64,000 nt of DNA, from NCBI RefSeq assembly GCF_963678635.1, contig NW_026971734.1, positions 64,001 through 128,000 on the forward strand, in the 5' to 3' direction. Made by a program: the position numbers and the translations under genes. Under the pieces are notes generated by a model, which saw only the letters and a list, made by a program, of their open reading frames with translations, did no database searches and was not told the origin of the DNA. This document shows, in pieces, positions 12,089 to 24,880 of this stretch (the stretch's first letter is position 1; each line of letters opens with the position of its first letter). Source of the stretch: Symsagittifera roscoffensis. Taxonomy: Eukaryota; Xenacoelomorpha; Acoela; Convolutidae.

Positions 12089-13978
12089 TTGGTATGTTTT
12101 GATTTTATCAAACAAATTTTGGTATGTTTCGACTGTATCGACACAAAATTGGTTTGTTTCAAACGTCTCGACACAAAATTGGTTTGTTTTGATCCTATCG
12201 ACAAAAAATTTTTATGTTTCGACCGTCTTGACCCAAAAGTGGTGTTTTATGATCGTATCGACCTAAAATTGGTTTGTTTTGATCTTATCGACCAAAAATA
12301 GGTAAGTTTTGATTTTATCAAACAAAGTTTGCTATGTGTCGACCATCTCGACACAAAATTGGTGTGTTATGACAGTATCGACCTAAAAATTGTTTGTTCT
12401 GACCGTCTCTACCAAAATTTGGTATGTTTTGATCGTATCGACCTAAAAATGGTATGTTCTGACCGTCTCGATCAAAAATTGGTATGCTATGATCGTAGCG
12501 ACCAAAAATTGGCAGCTTCTGACTGTCTCGAACAAAAACTGATATGTTTTTATTTTATCAACCAAAAATTGGCATGTTTCGACCGTCTCGACCAAAAATT
12601 GGTATGTTTTGATCGTATCGACCAAAAATTTGTACGTTTCGACCATATCGAGCAAAAATTGGTATCGTTCGACAGTCTTGAACAAAAACGGGCTTTTTTC
12701 GACCGTCTGGACTAAAAATTGGTATGTTTTGATTTTATCAAACAAATTTTGGTATGTTTTGACTGTATCGACACAAAATTGGTTTGTTTTAAACGTCTCG
12801 ACACAAAATTGGTTTGTTTTGATCCTATCGACAAAAAATTTTTATGTTTCGACCGTCTTGACCCAAAAGTGGTGTTTTATGATCGTATCGACCTAAAATT
12901 GGTTTGTTTTGATCTTGTCGACCAAAAATAGGTAAGTTTTGATTTTATCAAACAAAGTTTGCTATGTGTCGACCATCTCGACACAAAATTGGTGTGTTAT
13001 GACAGTATCGACCTAAAAATTGTTTGTTCTGACCGTCTCTACCAAAATTTGGTATGTTTTGATCGTATCGACCTAAAAATGGTATGTTCTGACCGTCTCG
13101 ATCAAAAATTGGTATGCTATGATCGTAGCGACCAAAAATTGGCAGCTTCTGACTGTCTCGAACAAAAACTGATATGTTTTTATTTTATCAACCAAAAATT
13201 GGCATGTTTCGACCGTCTCGACCAAAAATTGGTATGTTTTGATCGTATCGACCAAAAATTTGTACGTTTCGACCATATCGAGCAAAAATTGGTATCGTTC
13301 GACAGTCTTGAACAAAAACGGGCTTTTTTCGACCGTCTGGACTAAAAATTGGTATGTTTTGATTTTATCAAACAAATTTTGGTATGTTTCGACTGTATCG
13401 ACACAAAATTGGTTTGTTTCAAACGTCTCGACACAAAATTGGTTTGTTTTGATCCTATCGACAAAAAATTTTTTTGTTTCGACCGTCTTGACCCAAAAGT
13501 GGTGTTTTATGATCGTATCGACCTAAAATTGGTTTGTTTTGATCCTATCGACCAAAAATAGGTAAGTTTTGATTTTATCAAACAAAGTTTGCTATGTGTC
13601 GACCATCTCGACACAAAATTGGTGTGTTATGACAGTATCGACCTAAAAATTGTTTGTTCTGACCGTCTCTACCAAAATTTGGTATGTTTTGATCGTATCG
13701 ACCTAAAAATGGTATGTTCTGACCGTCTCGATCAAAAATTGGTATGCTATGATCGTAGCGACCAAAAATTGGCAGCTTCTGACTGTCTCGAACAAAAACT
13801 GATATGTTTTTATTTTATCAACCAAAAATTGGCATGTTTCGACCGTCTCGACCAAAAATTGGTATGTTTTGATCGTATCGACCAAAAATTTGTACGTTTC
13901 GACCATATCGAGCAAAAATTGGTATCGTTCGACAGTCTTGAACAAAAACGGGCTTGTTTCGACCGTCTGGACTAAAAA
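12089..13978. repeat. Three consecutive 630-bp (21-monomer) HOR units
   Basis: Unit starts are at 12089, 12719, 13349 and 13979, each 630 bp apart. All contain the four extra monomers with GGCAGCTTCTGACTGTCTCG. The first two also have GGGCTTTTTTCGACC, linking them to the units at 7861 and 8491; the third has GGGCTTGTTTCGACC. The 12719 unit carries a TTGTCGACC variant near 12915. Confidence 0.9.
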
Positions 13979-14549
13979 TTGGTATGTTTTGATTTTATCA
14001 AACAAATTTTGGTATGTTTCGACTGTATCGACACAAAATTGGTTTGTTTCAAACGTCTCGACACAAAATTGGTTTGTTTTGATCCTATCAACCAAAAATA
14101 TTTATGTTTCGACCGTCTTGACCCAAAATTGGTGTTTTATGATCGTATCGACCTAAATTTTGTATGTGCTGACCCTCTCGACTAAAAATTGAGATGTTAT
14201 GATCGTAGCGATAAAAAATTTGTACGTTTCGACCATATCGAGCAAAAATTGGTATCGTTCGACAGTCTTGAACAAAAACGGGCTTGTTTCGACCGTCTGG
14301 ACTAAAAATTGGTATGTTTTGATTTTATCAAACAAATTTTGGTATGTTTCGACTGTATCGACACAAAATTGGTTTGTTTCAAACGTCTCGACACAAAATT
14401 GGTTTGTTTTGATCCTATCAACCAAAAATATTTATGTTTCGACCGTCTTGACCCAAAATTGGTGTTTTATGATCGTATCGACCTAAATTTTGTATGTGCT
14501 GACCCTCTCGACTAAAAATTGAGATGTTATGATCGTAGCGATAAAAAAA
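13890..14549. repeat. 330-bp (11-monomer) tandem duplication
   Basis: The stretch TTTGTACGTTTCGACCATAT at 13890 recurs at 14220, and the unit start at 13979 recurs at 14309, each 330 bp apart. Both copies end with the distinctive GTATGTGCTGACCCTCTCG and GAGATGTTATGATCGTAGCG near 14170 and 14500. Beyond 14545 the copies diverge. The end of this pair is where the 510/630-bp HOR stops. Confidence 0.88.
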
Positions 14550-14800
14550 TCGTATGTTTTGGCCATCTCGACCAAAACTTGGTATGTTTTGATCTTATCG
14601 ACCAAAAATTGGTATGTTTTGATTTTATCAAACAAAGTTTGGTATTTTTCGACCATCCCGACACAAAATTGGTTTGTTTCGATCGTCTCGACCGAAAATT
14701 GGCAGCTTTCGACCGTATCGACGCAAAATTGTTATGCTATGATCGTAGCGACCAAAAATTGGTATTTTCTGAACGTCCCGATCAAAAATTGTTATTCTAT

Positions 14801-16600
14801 GATCGTATCGACCAGAAATTGGTATGTTTTGACCGTCTCGACCAAAAATTAGTGTGTTTTGATTTTATCAAACAAAGTTTGATATGTTTCGACCGTATCG
14901 ACACAAAATTGTTTTGTTTCGATCGTCTCGACACAAAAACGGTTTGTTTTGATCCTATCGACCAAAAACTTTTATGTTTCGGCCGTCTTGACCCAAAATT
15001 GGTGTTTTATGATCGTATCGACTTAAAATGTGTATGTGCTGACCGTCTCGACTAAAAATTGATTTGTTATGATCGTAGCGATAAAAAATTGGTATGTTTT
15101 GGCCGTCTCGACCAAAAATTGGTATGTTTTGATCGTAGCTACCAAAAATTGGTATCTTCTGACCGTCTCGAATAAAAATTGATATGTTTTTATTTTATCA
15201 ATCAAAAATTGGCATGTTTCGACCGTCTCGACCAAAAATTGGTATATTTCGATCGTATCGACGAAAAATTGGTACATTTCGACCATATCGAGCAAAAAGT
15301 AGTACCTTCCGACAGACTTGACCAAAAACTGGCTTAATTCGACCGTCTCGACCAAAAATTGGTATGTTTTGATTTTATCAAACAAAGTTTGGTATGTTTC
15401 GACCGTGTCGACACAAAATTGGTTTGTTTGGATCGTCTCGACACAAAATTGGTTTGTTTTGATCCTATCAACCAAAAATTTTTATGTTTCGACCGTCTTG
15501 ACCCAAATTTGGTGTTTTATGATCGTATCGACTTAAAATGTGTATGTGCTGACCGTCTCGACTAAAAATTGATTTGTTATGATCGTAGCGATAAAAAATT
15601 GGTATGTTCTGAACGTCTCGATCAAAAAATTAGTGTGTTTTGATTTTATCAAACAAAGTTTGATATGTTTCGACCGTATCGACACAAAATTGTTTTGTTT
15701 CGATCGTGTCGACACAAAAATGGTTTGTTTTGATCCTATCGACCAAAAACTTTTATGTTTCGGCCGTCTTGACCCAAAATTGGTGTTTTATGATCGTATC
15801 GACTTAAAATGTGTATGTGCTGACCGTCTCGACTAAAAATTGATTTGTTATGATCGTATCGACCAGAAATTGGTATGTTTTGACCGTCTCGACAAAAAAT
15901 TAGTGTGTTTTGATTTTATCAAACAAAGTTTGATATGTTTCGACCGTATCGACACAAAATTGTTTTGTTTCGATCGTCTCGGCACAAAAGTGGTTTGTTT
16001 TGATCCTATCGACCAAAAACTTTTATGTTTTGGCCGTCTTGACCCAAAATTGGTGTTTTATGATCGTATCGACTTAAAATGTGTATGTGCTGACCGTCTC
16101 GACTAAAAATTGATTTGTTATGATCGTAACGATAAAAAATTGGTATGTTTTGGCCGTCTCGACCAAAAATTGGTATGTTTTGATCGTAGCTACCAAAAAT
16201 TGGTATCTTCTGACCGTTTCGAATAAAAATTGATATGTTTTTATTTTATCAATCAAAAATTGGCATGTTTCGACCGTCTCGACCAAAAATTGGTATATTT
16301 CGATCGTATCGACCAAAAATTGGTACATTTCGACCATATCGAGCAAAAAGTAGTACCTTCCGACAGACTTGACCAAAAACTGGCTTAATTCGACCGTCTC
16401 GACCAAAAATTGGTATGTTTTGATTTTATCAAACAAAGTTTGGTATGTTTCGACCGTATCGACACAAAATTGGTTTGTTTGGATCGTCTCGACACAAAAT
16501 TGGTTTGTTTTGATCCTATCGACCAAAAATTTTTATGTTTCGACCGTCTTGACCCAAAATTGGTGTTTTATGTTAGTATCGACCTAAAATTTGTATGTGC
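14801..16600. repeat. 1,051-bp tandem duplication
   Basis: The block starting GATCGTATCGACCAGAAATT at 14801 recurs at 15852, and the whole stretch 15023-15536 recurs at 16074-16587. The offset is 1,051 bp, i.e. 35 monomers plus one base. Shared odd features include AAAAAGTAGTACCTTCCGAC (near 15294 and 16345) and CTGGCTTAATTCGACC. The copies differ at few positions, such as GTGTCGACAC at 15406 against GTATCGACAC at 16457. Just to the left, 14550-14800 is ordinary diverged monomers with nothing further to note. Confidence 0.85.
15600..16106. repeat. 270-bp (9-monomer) tandem duplication inside the 1,051-bp pair
   Basis: The segment ending at 15836 (with ACTTTTATGTTTCGGCCGTC and TTAAAATGTGTATGTGCTG) is repeated with its end at 16106, exactly 270 bp further on. 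A more distant relative ends at 15055. The duplication sits at the junction of the two 1,051-bp copies, as expected if it arose by slipped exchange in the same event or soon after. Confidence 0.8.
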
Positions 16601-17980
16601 TGACCGTCTCGACTAAAAATTGATATGTTATGATCGTAGCGAAAAAAAATTCGTATGTTTTGGCCGTCTCGACCGAAAATTGGTATGTTTTGATCTTATC
16701 TATCAAAAATTGGTATGTTTTGATTTTTTCAAACAAAGTTTGGTATTTTTCGACCGTCCCGACACAAAATTGACTTGTTTCGATCGTCTCGACCAAAAAT
16801 TGGCATGTTTTGACCGTATCGACACAAAATTGTTGTGTTATGATCGTATCGACCTAAAAATTGTACGTTCTGGTTGTCTCGACCAAAAATTGTTGTGCTA
16901 TGATCCTAGCGACCAACAATTGGTATGTTCGGACCGTCTCGACCAAAAATTGGCATGTTTTGATCGTACCGACCAGAAATTGGTATGTTTCGACCATCTC
17001 GACAAAAAATTAGTTTGTTTTGATTTTATCAAACAAAGTTTGGTATGTTTCGACCGTATCGACACAAAATTGTTTTGTTTCGATCGTCTCGACACAAAAA
17101 TTGTTTGTTTTGATCCTATCGACCAAAAACTTTTATATTTCGGCCGTTTTGACCCAAAATTGGTGTTTTCTGATTGTATCGACCTAAAATGTGTATGTGT
17201 TGACCGTCTCGACTAAAAATTGATTTATTATGATCGTATCGACCTAAAATTTGTACGTTCTGACTGTCTCGACAAAAAATTGGTGTGTTATGATCGTATC
17301 GACCTAAAAAAGGTAAGTTATGACCGTCTCGATCAAAAATGGGTATGCTATGATCGTAGCGACCAAAAGTTGTTATGTTCTGACCGTCTCGAACAAAAAT
17401 TGGTATGTTTTGTTCGTATCGACCAGAAACCGGTATGTTTCGACTGTCTCGACAAAAAACTGGTATGTATTGATTTTATCAACCAAAAATTGGTACGTTT
17501 CGACCGTCTTGACCAAAAATTGGTATGCTTCGATCGTATCGGCCATAAATTGGTACGTTTCGACGAAATCGATCAAAAATTGGTATGTTTCGACAATCTA
17601 GACCAAACACTGGCTGGTTTCGACCGTCTCGACCAAAAGCTGGTAGATTTTGTTTTTATCAAACAAAGTTTGGTATGTTTCGACCGTATTGGCACAAAAT
17701 TGAAGTGTTATGATTGTATCGACCAAAAACTGATATGTTATGATCGTAGCCACCAAAAATTGGTATGGCCTGACCGTCTCGACCAAAAATTGATATGTTT
17801 TGATCGTCTCGACCAAAAATTGGTATCGTTTGATTTTATCAACCAAAGTTTGGTATGTTTCGACTGTCTCGACACATAATTGGTTTGTTTTGATCGTATT
17901 GACCAAAAACTGGTATGTTTTGGTCGTCTTGACCCAAAATTGGTATGTTTCGACCGTCTTGACCAAAAAAAGTTTCGCTT
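16600..17980. repeat. Diverged monomers forming the right end of the left domain
   Basis: This is the same 30-bp periodicity but no long duplicated block. Several monomers resemble the 14.5-16.6 kb units (for example 16987-17216 against 15887-16106). Others are individually diverged, for example TTGGTAGATTTTGTTTTTAT near 17639. The longest clean forward open frame here (17220-17879) is a repeat by-product made of DQKLVCFDRL-type decapeptides. The first CTCGAG-type monomers appear right at the end, near 17987. Confidence 0.75.
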
Positions 17981-18229
17981 CGACCGTCTCGAGTTAAGTT
18001 TAGTATGTTTTGACCGTCTCGAACAAAAATTGGTACGTTGCGATCGTCTCGACCAAAAACTGGTATGTTTCGACCGCCTCGACCAAAAATTGGTATGCTT
18101 TAATAGTATCGATAAAAATTGGTATGGTTGACCTTCTTGACCAAAAAATGGCTAGTTTCGACCGTCTCGAGTAAAAATTAGTATGTTTCAACCTTCTCGA
18201 CCAAAAACTAGTCTGTTATGATCGTATCG

Positions 18230-19860
18230 ACCAATAATTGGTGTGTTTCGACCGTCTCGATCAAAAATTGATAAGTTTCGACCGTTTGAGTAAAAACTGA
18301 CTTGTTTCAATCGTCTCGAGTTAAAATCAGTACGCTTCGACCATCTCGACCAAAAATTGGTTTGTTGTGATCGTCTCGACCAAAAATTGGTATGTTATGA
18401 TCGTATCGACCTAAAGTTTGTATGTGCTGACCATCTCGACCAAAAATTGATATGTTAAGATCGTAGCGACCAAAAATTGGTATGTTCTTACCGTCTCGAC
18501 CAAAAATTGCTTTTTTTGGATCGTATCGAACAGAAATTGGTATGTTTTGCCCGTATCAACCAAAAATTGGTATGTTTTGACTTAATCAACCAAAAATTGA
18601 TATGTTTCGAACGTCTCGACCAAAAATTGGTATCTTTTGATTCTATCAACTAAAGTTTGGTATGTTTCGACCGTCTCGAACAAAAATTGTCACGTTTCGA
18701 TCGTCTCGACCAAAAATTGGTATGATTTGATTTTATTAACCAAAATTTGGTATGTTTCGACCGTCTCGACCCAAAATTGGTTTGTTTTGATCAAATCGAC
18801 CAAAAATTGGTATGTTTCGATCATCTTGACCCAGAACTGGTATGTTTCAACCGTCGTGACGGAAAACTGGCATGTTTTGACCGTCCCGGGTGAAGTTTAG
18901 TATGTTTTGACCGTCTCGACCAAAAAATGGTACGTTGCGATCGTCTCGACCAAAAACTGCTTGGTTCGACCGCCTCGACCAAAAATTGGTATGCTTTAAT
19001 AGTATCGACCAAAATTTGGTATGTTTTGACCTTCTTGACCAAAAAATAACTTGTTTCGACCGTCTCGAGTGAAAATTGGTATGTTTCGACCCTCTCGACC
19101 AAAAATTAGTGTGTTCTGATCGTATCAACCAATAATTGGTGTGTTTAGACCGTCTCGATCAAAAATTGGTAAGTTTCGACCGTTTGACTAAAAGCTGACA
19201 TGTTTCGATCGTCTCGAGTGGAAATTAGTATGCTTCGACCATCTCGACCAAAAATTGGTTTGCTGTGATCCCCTCGACCAAAAATTGGTTTGTTATGATC
19301 GTATCGACCTGAAGTTTGTATGTGCTGACCATCTCGACCAAAAATTGATATGTTAAGATCGTAGCGACCAAAAATTGGTATGTTCTTACCGTCTCGACCA
19401 AAAATTGATTTGTTTTGATGGTATCGACCAGAAATTGGTATGTTTCGCTCGTATCAACCAAAAATTGGTATGTTTTGATTTAAACAACCAAAAATTGATA
19501 TGTTTCGAACGTCTCGACCAAAAATTGGTATGTTTTGATTCTATCAACTAAAATTTGGTATGTTTCGACCGTCTCGAACAAAAATTGTCACGTTTCGATC
19601 GTCTCGACCAAAAATTGGTATGATTTGATTTTATTAACCAAAATTTGGTATGTTTCGACCGTCTCGACCCAAAATTGGTTTGTTTTGATCAAATCGACCA
19701 AAAATTGGTATGTTTCGATCATCTTTACCCAAAACTGGTATGTTTCAACCGTCGTGACGGAAAACTGGCATGTTTTGACCATCTCGAGTGAAATTCATTA
19801 TGTTTTGATCGTCTCGACCAAAAACTGGTTTGTTTCGACCGCCTCGACCAAAAAGTCGTA
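18230..19860. repeat. 898-bp tandem duplication
   Basis: The sequence AGTTTGTATGTGCTGACC near 18415 recurs 898 bp later near 19313, and the block at 18637 recurs at 19535. Both copies carry GTCACGTTTCGATCGTCTCG, GATCAAATCGACC and CAACCGTCGTGACGGAAAAC. They end in different forms of TTTTGACCGTCCCGGG or TTTTGACCATCTCGAG, showing divergence since duplication. Confidence 0.8.
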
Positions 19861-20565
19861 TGCTTTGATAGTATTGGCTAAAAATTGGTATGTTTTGATT
19901 TCCTGACCAAAAACTGGCGTGTTTTGTCCATCTCGAGTGAAAAGTGGTATGTTTCAACAGTCTCGACCAAAAATTAGTATCGTTTGATTTTATCACCCAA
20001 AAATGGTATTTTTCGACCGTCTCGACTCAAAATTGGTTTGTTTTGATCGTATCGACTAAAAATTGGTATGTTTTGGTCATCTTGACCCAAAATTTGTATG
20101 TTTTGACCACCTCGACCAAAAATTGGTACGCTTTGATAGTATTGGCTATATATTGGTCTGTTTTGACCTTCTTGACCGAAAACTGACATGTTTCGACCGT
20201 CTCGAGTGAAGTATAGTATGTTTTGACCGTCTCAAGCAAAACTTGGTAAGTTGCCATCGTCTCGACCAAAAACTGGTATGTTCCGACCACCTCGACCAAA
20301 AATTGGTATGCTTTGATAGTATTGGCTAAAAATTGGTCTGTTTTGACCTTCTTGACCGAAAAATGGCGTGTTTGGACCGTCTCGAGTGAAAATTGGTATG
20401 TTTCGACCGTCTCGACCAAAAATTAGTATGTTTTGATCGTATCGACCAAAAATTGGTAAGTATTGACCGTTTGACTAAAAACTGGCATGTTTCGATCGTC
20501 TCGAGTGAAAGTTAGTATGCTTCGACCGTCTCGACCAAAAATTAGTTTGTTGTGACTGTTTGTTG

Positions 20566-21430
20566 TTATGATCGTAGCGGCCAAAAATTGGTATGATCGT
20601 ACCGTCTCGGACAAAAATTGGTTTGTTTTGATCGTATTGACCAGAAGCTGTTATGTTTTGCCCGTATCAACCAAAAACTGGTATGTTTCAAACGTCTCGA
20701 CCAAACATTGGTATGTTTTGATCGTATCGACAAAAAATTGGTACGTTTCGACAGTGTTGACCAAAAACTGGCATGTTTCGACCGTCTCGAGTGAAAATTG
20801 TTATGTTTCGATCCTCTCGACCAAAAACTGGTATGATTTGATTTTATCAACTAAATTTTGGTTTGTTTCGACCGTCTCCAACAAAAAGTGTCACGTTTCG
20901 ATCGTCTCGAGTGAAAATTGTTAGGTTTCGATCCTCTCGACCAAAAATTGGTATATTTTGATCGTATTGACCACAAATTGGTAAGTTTCGACCGTTTGAC
21001 TAAAAACTGGCATGTTTCTATCGTCTCGAGTGAAAATTAGTATGCTTCGACCGTCTCGACCAAAAATTGGTTTGTTGTGATTGTCTCGACCAAAAATTGG
21101 TATGTTAGGATCTTATTGACCTAAAGTTTGTATGTGCTGACCATCTCGACCAAAAATTGGTATGATCGTATCGTCTCGGACAAAAATTGGTTTGTTTTGA
21201 TCGTATCGACCAGAAGCTGTTATGTTTCGCCCGTATCGACCAAAAACTGGTATGTTTCAAATGTCTCGACCAAAAATTGGCATGTTTTGATTGTATCGAC
21301 AAAAAATTGGTACGTTTCGACAGTGTTGACCGAAAATTGGCATGTTTCGACCGTCTCGAGTGAAAATTGTTATGTTTCAATCCTCTCGACCAAAAATTGG
21401 TATGATTTGATTCTATCAACTAAATTTTGG
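20566..21430. repeat. ~569-bp duplication
   Basis: TATGATCGTACCGTCTCGGA at 20592 recurs as TATGATCGTATCGTCTCGGA at 21161, an offset of 569 bp. The following monomers (GACCAGAAGCTGTTATG, TTTCGACAGTGTTGACC and TCGAGTGAAAATTGTTATG) are collinear for about 260-290 bp. The same monomer order, with GTTTTGTTTCGCCCGTATCA, later becomes part of the 1,257-bp HOR. Confidence 0.75.
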
Positions 21431-23886
21431 TATGTTTCGACCATCTCGAACAAAAATTGTCACGTTTCGATTGTCTCGAGTGAAAAATGTTATGTTTCGA
21501 CCCTCTCGACCAAAAATTGGTATGATTTGATTTTATCAACCAAAATTTGGTATGTTTCGACCGTCTCGAGTGAAAATGGGTATGTTTCGACCGTCTCGAC
21601 CAAAAATTAGTATGTTTGGATCGTATTGACCAAAATTTGGTATCTTTCGACCGTTTGAATAAAAACTGGCATGTTTCGACCTTCTCGATCAAAAATTGGT
21701 AAGTTTAGACCGTTTGACTAAAAACTGGCATGTTTCGATCGTCTCGAAAGAAAATTAGTTTGCTTCGACCGTCTCGACCAAAAATTGGTTTGTTGTGATT
21801 GTCTCGACCAAAAATTGGTATGTTAAGATCGTATCGACCTAAATTTTGTATGTGCTGACCATCTCGATCAAAAATTGGTATGTTCTGACCGTCTCGACCA
21901 AAAATTGGTAAGTCGATCGTATCGACCAGAAATTGGTATGTTTCGACAGTCTCCACCAAAATCGGTGTATGTTTTGATTTTATTGACCAAAAGTTGGTAT
22001 GGTTCGACTGTCTCAACCAAAAATTGGTATGTTTCAATCGTATCGACAAAAATTGGTACGTTTCGACCATTTCGATGAACAATTGTTATTTATCGACAGT
22101 CGTGACCAAAAACTGGCTTGTTTCGACCGTCTCGACCAAAAATTGGTTTGTTTTGATTTTATCAATCAAAGTTTGGTTTGTTTCGACCGTATCGGCACAA
22201 AATTGGTGTGTTATATTCGTAAGGACCTAAAACTGGTGTGGTTTGATCGTATCGACCTAAAATTTGTATGTACTGACCGTCTCGACCAAAAATTGATATG
22301 TTATGATCGTAACGACCAAAAACTGGTATGTCCCGACCTTCTCGGCCAAAAAAGGTTATAATTTGATCGTATCGATCAGAAGTTGTTATGTTTCGCCCGT
22401 ATCAACCAAAAATTTGTATCTTTTAATTTTATCAAGCGAAAATTGGTATGTTTGGAACGTCTCGACCAAACAAATGTATGTTTTGATCGTATCGATCAAA
22501 AATTGGTATGTTTTGATTCTATCAACCAAAGTTTGGTATGTTTCGACTGTCTCGACCAAAAATTGGTATGTTTCCACCAACCCGACACAAAATCGTTTGT
22601 TTCAATCGTCTCGACCAAAAAATGGTCTGTTTTGATTTTATCAACCAAAGTTTGGTATGTTTTGACCGTCTCGACAAAAAATTAGTGTCTTATGATCGTA
22701 TCGACCTAAAAAAAGGTATGTTCTGACCGTCTTCATCAAAAAATGGTATGCTATGATCGTAGCGACAAAAAATTGGTATGTTCTGACCGTCTCGACCAAA
22801 AATTGGTATGTTTTGATCGTATCGACCAGAAATTGGTATGTTTCGACCGTCTCGACAAAAAATTGGTATGTTTTGATTTTATCAGTCAAAAATCGATATG
22901 TTTCGACAGTTTCGACCAAAAATTGGTATGCTCCAATCGTATCGACCATAAATTGATACTGTGTTCCGACTGTATCGGCACAAAATTGGTGCGTTATGAT
23001 CGTATCGACCTAAAATTGATGTGGTATGATCGTATCGAACTAAAATTTGTATGTGCTGACCATCTCGACCAAAAAATGATATGTAATGATCGTAGCAACC
23101 AAAAATTGGTGTGTACTGACCTTCTCGACCAAAAACTGTTATGTTTTGCTCGTTTCGATCAGAAATTGGTATGTTTCGCCCGCATCAACCAAAAATCGTA
23201 TGTTTTGATTCTATCAACCAAAGTTTGGTATGTTTCAACCGTCTCGACCAAAAATTGGTATGTTTCGGACGTCTCGACCAAAAATTGCTATCGTTTGATT
23301 TTATCAACCAAAGTTTGGTATGTTTCGACCGTATCGACCCAAAATGGGTTTGTTTTGATCGCAACGAATAAAAAATGGTACGTTTTGGTCGTCTTGACCC
23401 AAAATTGGTATGTTTCGACCGTCTTGACCAAAAAATGGCATGTTTCGACCGTCTCGAATGAAGTTTAGTATGTTTTGACCGTCTCGACCAAAAATTGGTA
23501 CGTTGCGATCGTCTCGACCAAAAACTGGTATGTTTCGACCGCCTCGACCAAAAAGTGGTATGTTTTGATAGTATCGACTAAAAATTGGTATGTTTTGATG
23601 TCTTGAGCGAAAACTGGCATGTTTTGTCCGTCTCGAGTGAAAATTGGTATGTTTCGATCGTCTCGACCAAAAATTGGTTTGTTTTGATAGTATCGACCAA
23701 AAATTGGTATTTTTCGATTGTCTTGACCCGAAATTGGTATGTTTTGACCGTTTTGACAAAAAACTGATATGTTTCGACCGTCTCGAGTGAAATTTAGTAT
23801 GTTTTGACCGTCTCGACCAAGAAATGGCGTGTTTCGACCGTCTCGAGTGAAAATTGGTTTATTTTGACCGTCTCGAACAAAAATTG

Positions 23887-23898
23887 TTTTTTTTTTTT
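23887..23898. repeat. Homopolymer T12 inside a monomer
   Basis: Twelve consecutive T follow AAAAATTG, where neighbouring monomers have only two to four T. Related copies at 26202-26209 and 27161-27168 have T8 followed by GTATTCATCAATC, so this site varies in length between duplicated blocks. Replication slippage is the simplest explanation; a sequencing homopolymer error is also possible. Confidence 0.8.
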
Positions 23899-24640
23899 GA
23901 TTTTATCAATCAAAGTTTGGTTTGTTTCGACCGTAACGGCACAAAATTAGTGTGTTATGACCGTATCGACCTAAAAATGATGTGGTATGATTGTATCGAA
24001 CTAAAATTTGTATGTGCTGACCATCTCGACCAAAAATTGATAGGTTACGATCGTAGCGACCAAAAAATGGTATGTCCTGACCAACTCGACCAAAAATTGT
24101 TATGTTTCGGTTGTTTCAATCAGAAATTGGTATTTTTTGATCGTATCGACAAAAAACTGGTACGTTTGGACAGTCTCGAACGAAATCTGGCATATTTCGA
24201 CCGTCTCGAATGAAAACTGGTATGTTTCGATCCTCTCGAATAAAAAATGGTATGTTTTGATTCTATCAACCAAAGTTTGGTATGTTTCAACCGTCTCGAA
24301 CAAAAATTGGTAAGTTTCGATCGTCTCGACCAAAAATTGGTATCGTTTGATTTTATCAACCAAAGTTTGGTATGTTTCGAACGTCTCGACCCAAAATTGG
24401 TTTGATTTGATCATATCGACCAAAAATTGGTGTGTTTCGGCCGTCTAGATCCAAAATTGGTGTTTTATGATCTTATCAACCTAAAATGTGTATGTGCTGA
24501 CCATCTCGACTAAAATTTGGTATGTTTTGATCTTATCGACCAAAAATTGGTATGTTTTGATTTTATTAACCAAAGTTTGGTATGTTTCGACCGTCTCGAC
24601 ACAAAATTGGTGTGTTATGATCGTATCAACCTAAAATTTG

Positions 24641-24880
24641 TACGTTCTGACTGTCTCGACCAAAAATTGGTGTTTTATGATCGTATCGACCTAAAAAAGG
24701 TAAGTTCTGACCGTCTCGATCAAAAGTTGGTATGCAATGATTGTAGCGACCAAAAATTGGTACGTTCTGACTGTCTCGACCAAAAATTGGTGTTTTATGA
24801 TCGTATCGACCTAAAAAAGGTAAGTTCTGACCGTCTCGATCAAAAGTTGGTATGCAATGATTGTATCGACCAGAAACCGG
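24641..24880. repeat. 120-bp (4-monomer) tandem duplication
   Basis: The four monomers beginning GTACGTTCTGACTGTCTCGA are repeated exactly once, 120 bp apart. They include the unusual GACCTAAAAAAGGTAAG and GTATGCAATGATTGTA. A related single copy lies about 450 bp to the right of the first (near 25090), with GTATGCTATGATTGTA. The pair is a clean whole-monomer exchange product. Confidence 0.85.

Larger units (their letters stand above)
5400..13400. repeat. ~3.78-kb segmental tandem duplication spanning the 510/630-bp array
   Basis: About 5400-9180 and about 9180-13400 are two copies of one block, laid head to tail. The offset is 3,780 bp (126 monomers) on the left. It becomes 4,228 bp after the 449-bp internal duplication near 11 kb, and 4,258 bp after one extra monomer near 13240. 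Private variants shared between the copies fix the alignment: TTGGTCTTAT, GATCGCATCG, ATTATTTGTT, GACTATAAATT, AAAAAAAGGTAAG and GTGTTTTGTGATCG. Only a handful of substitutions separate the copies, so the event is recent relative to divergence between adjacent 510-bp units. Block edges are approximate. Confidence 0.85.
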
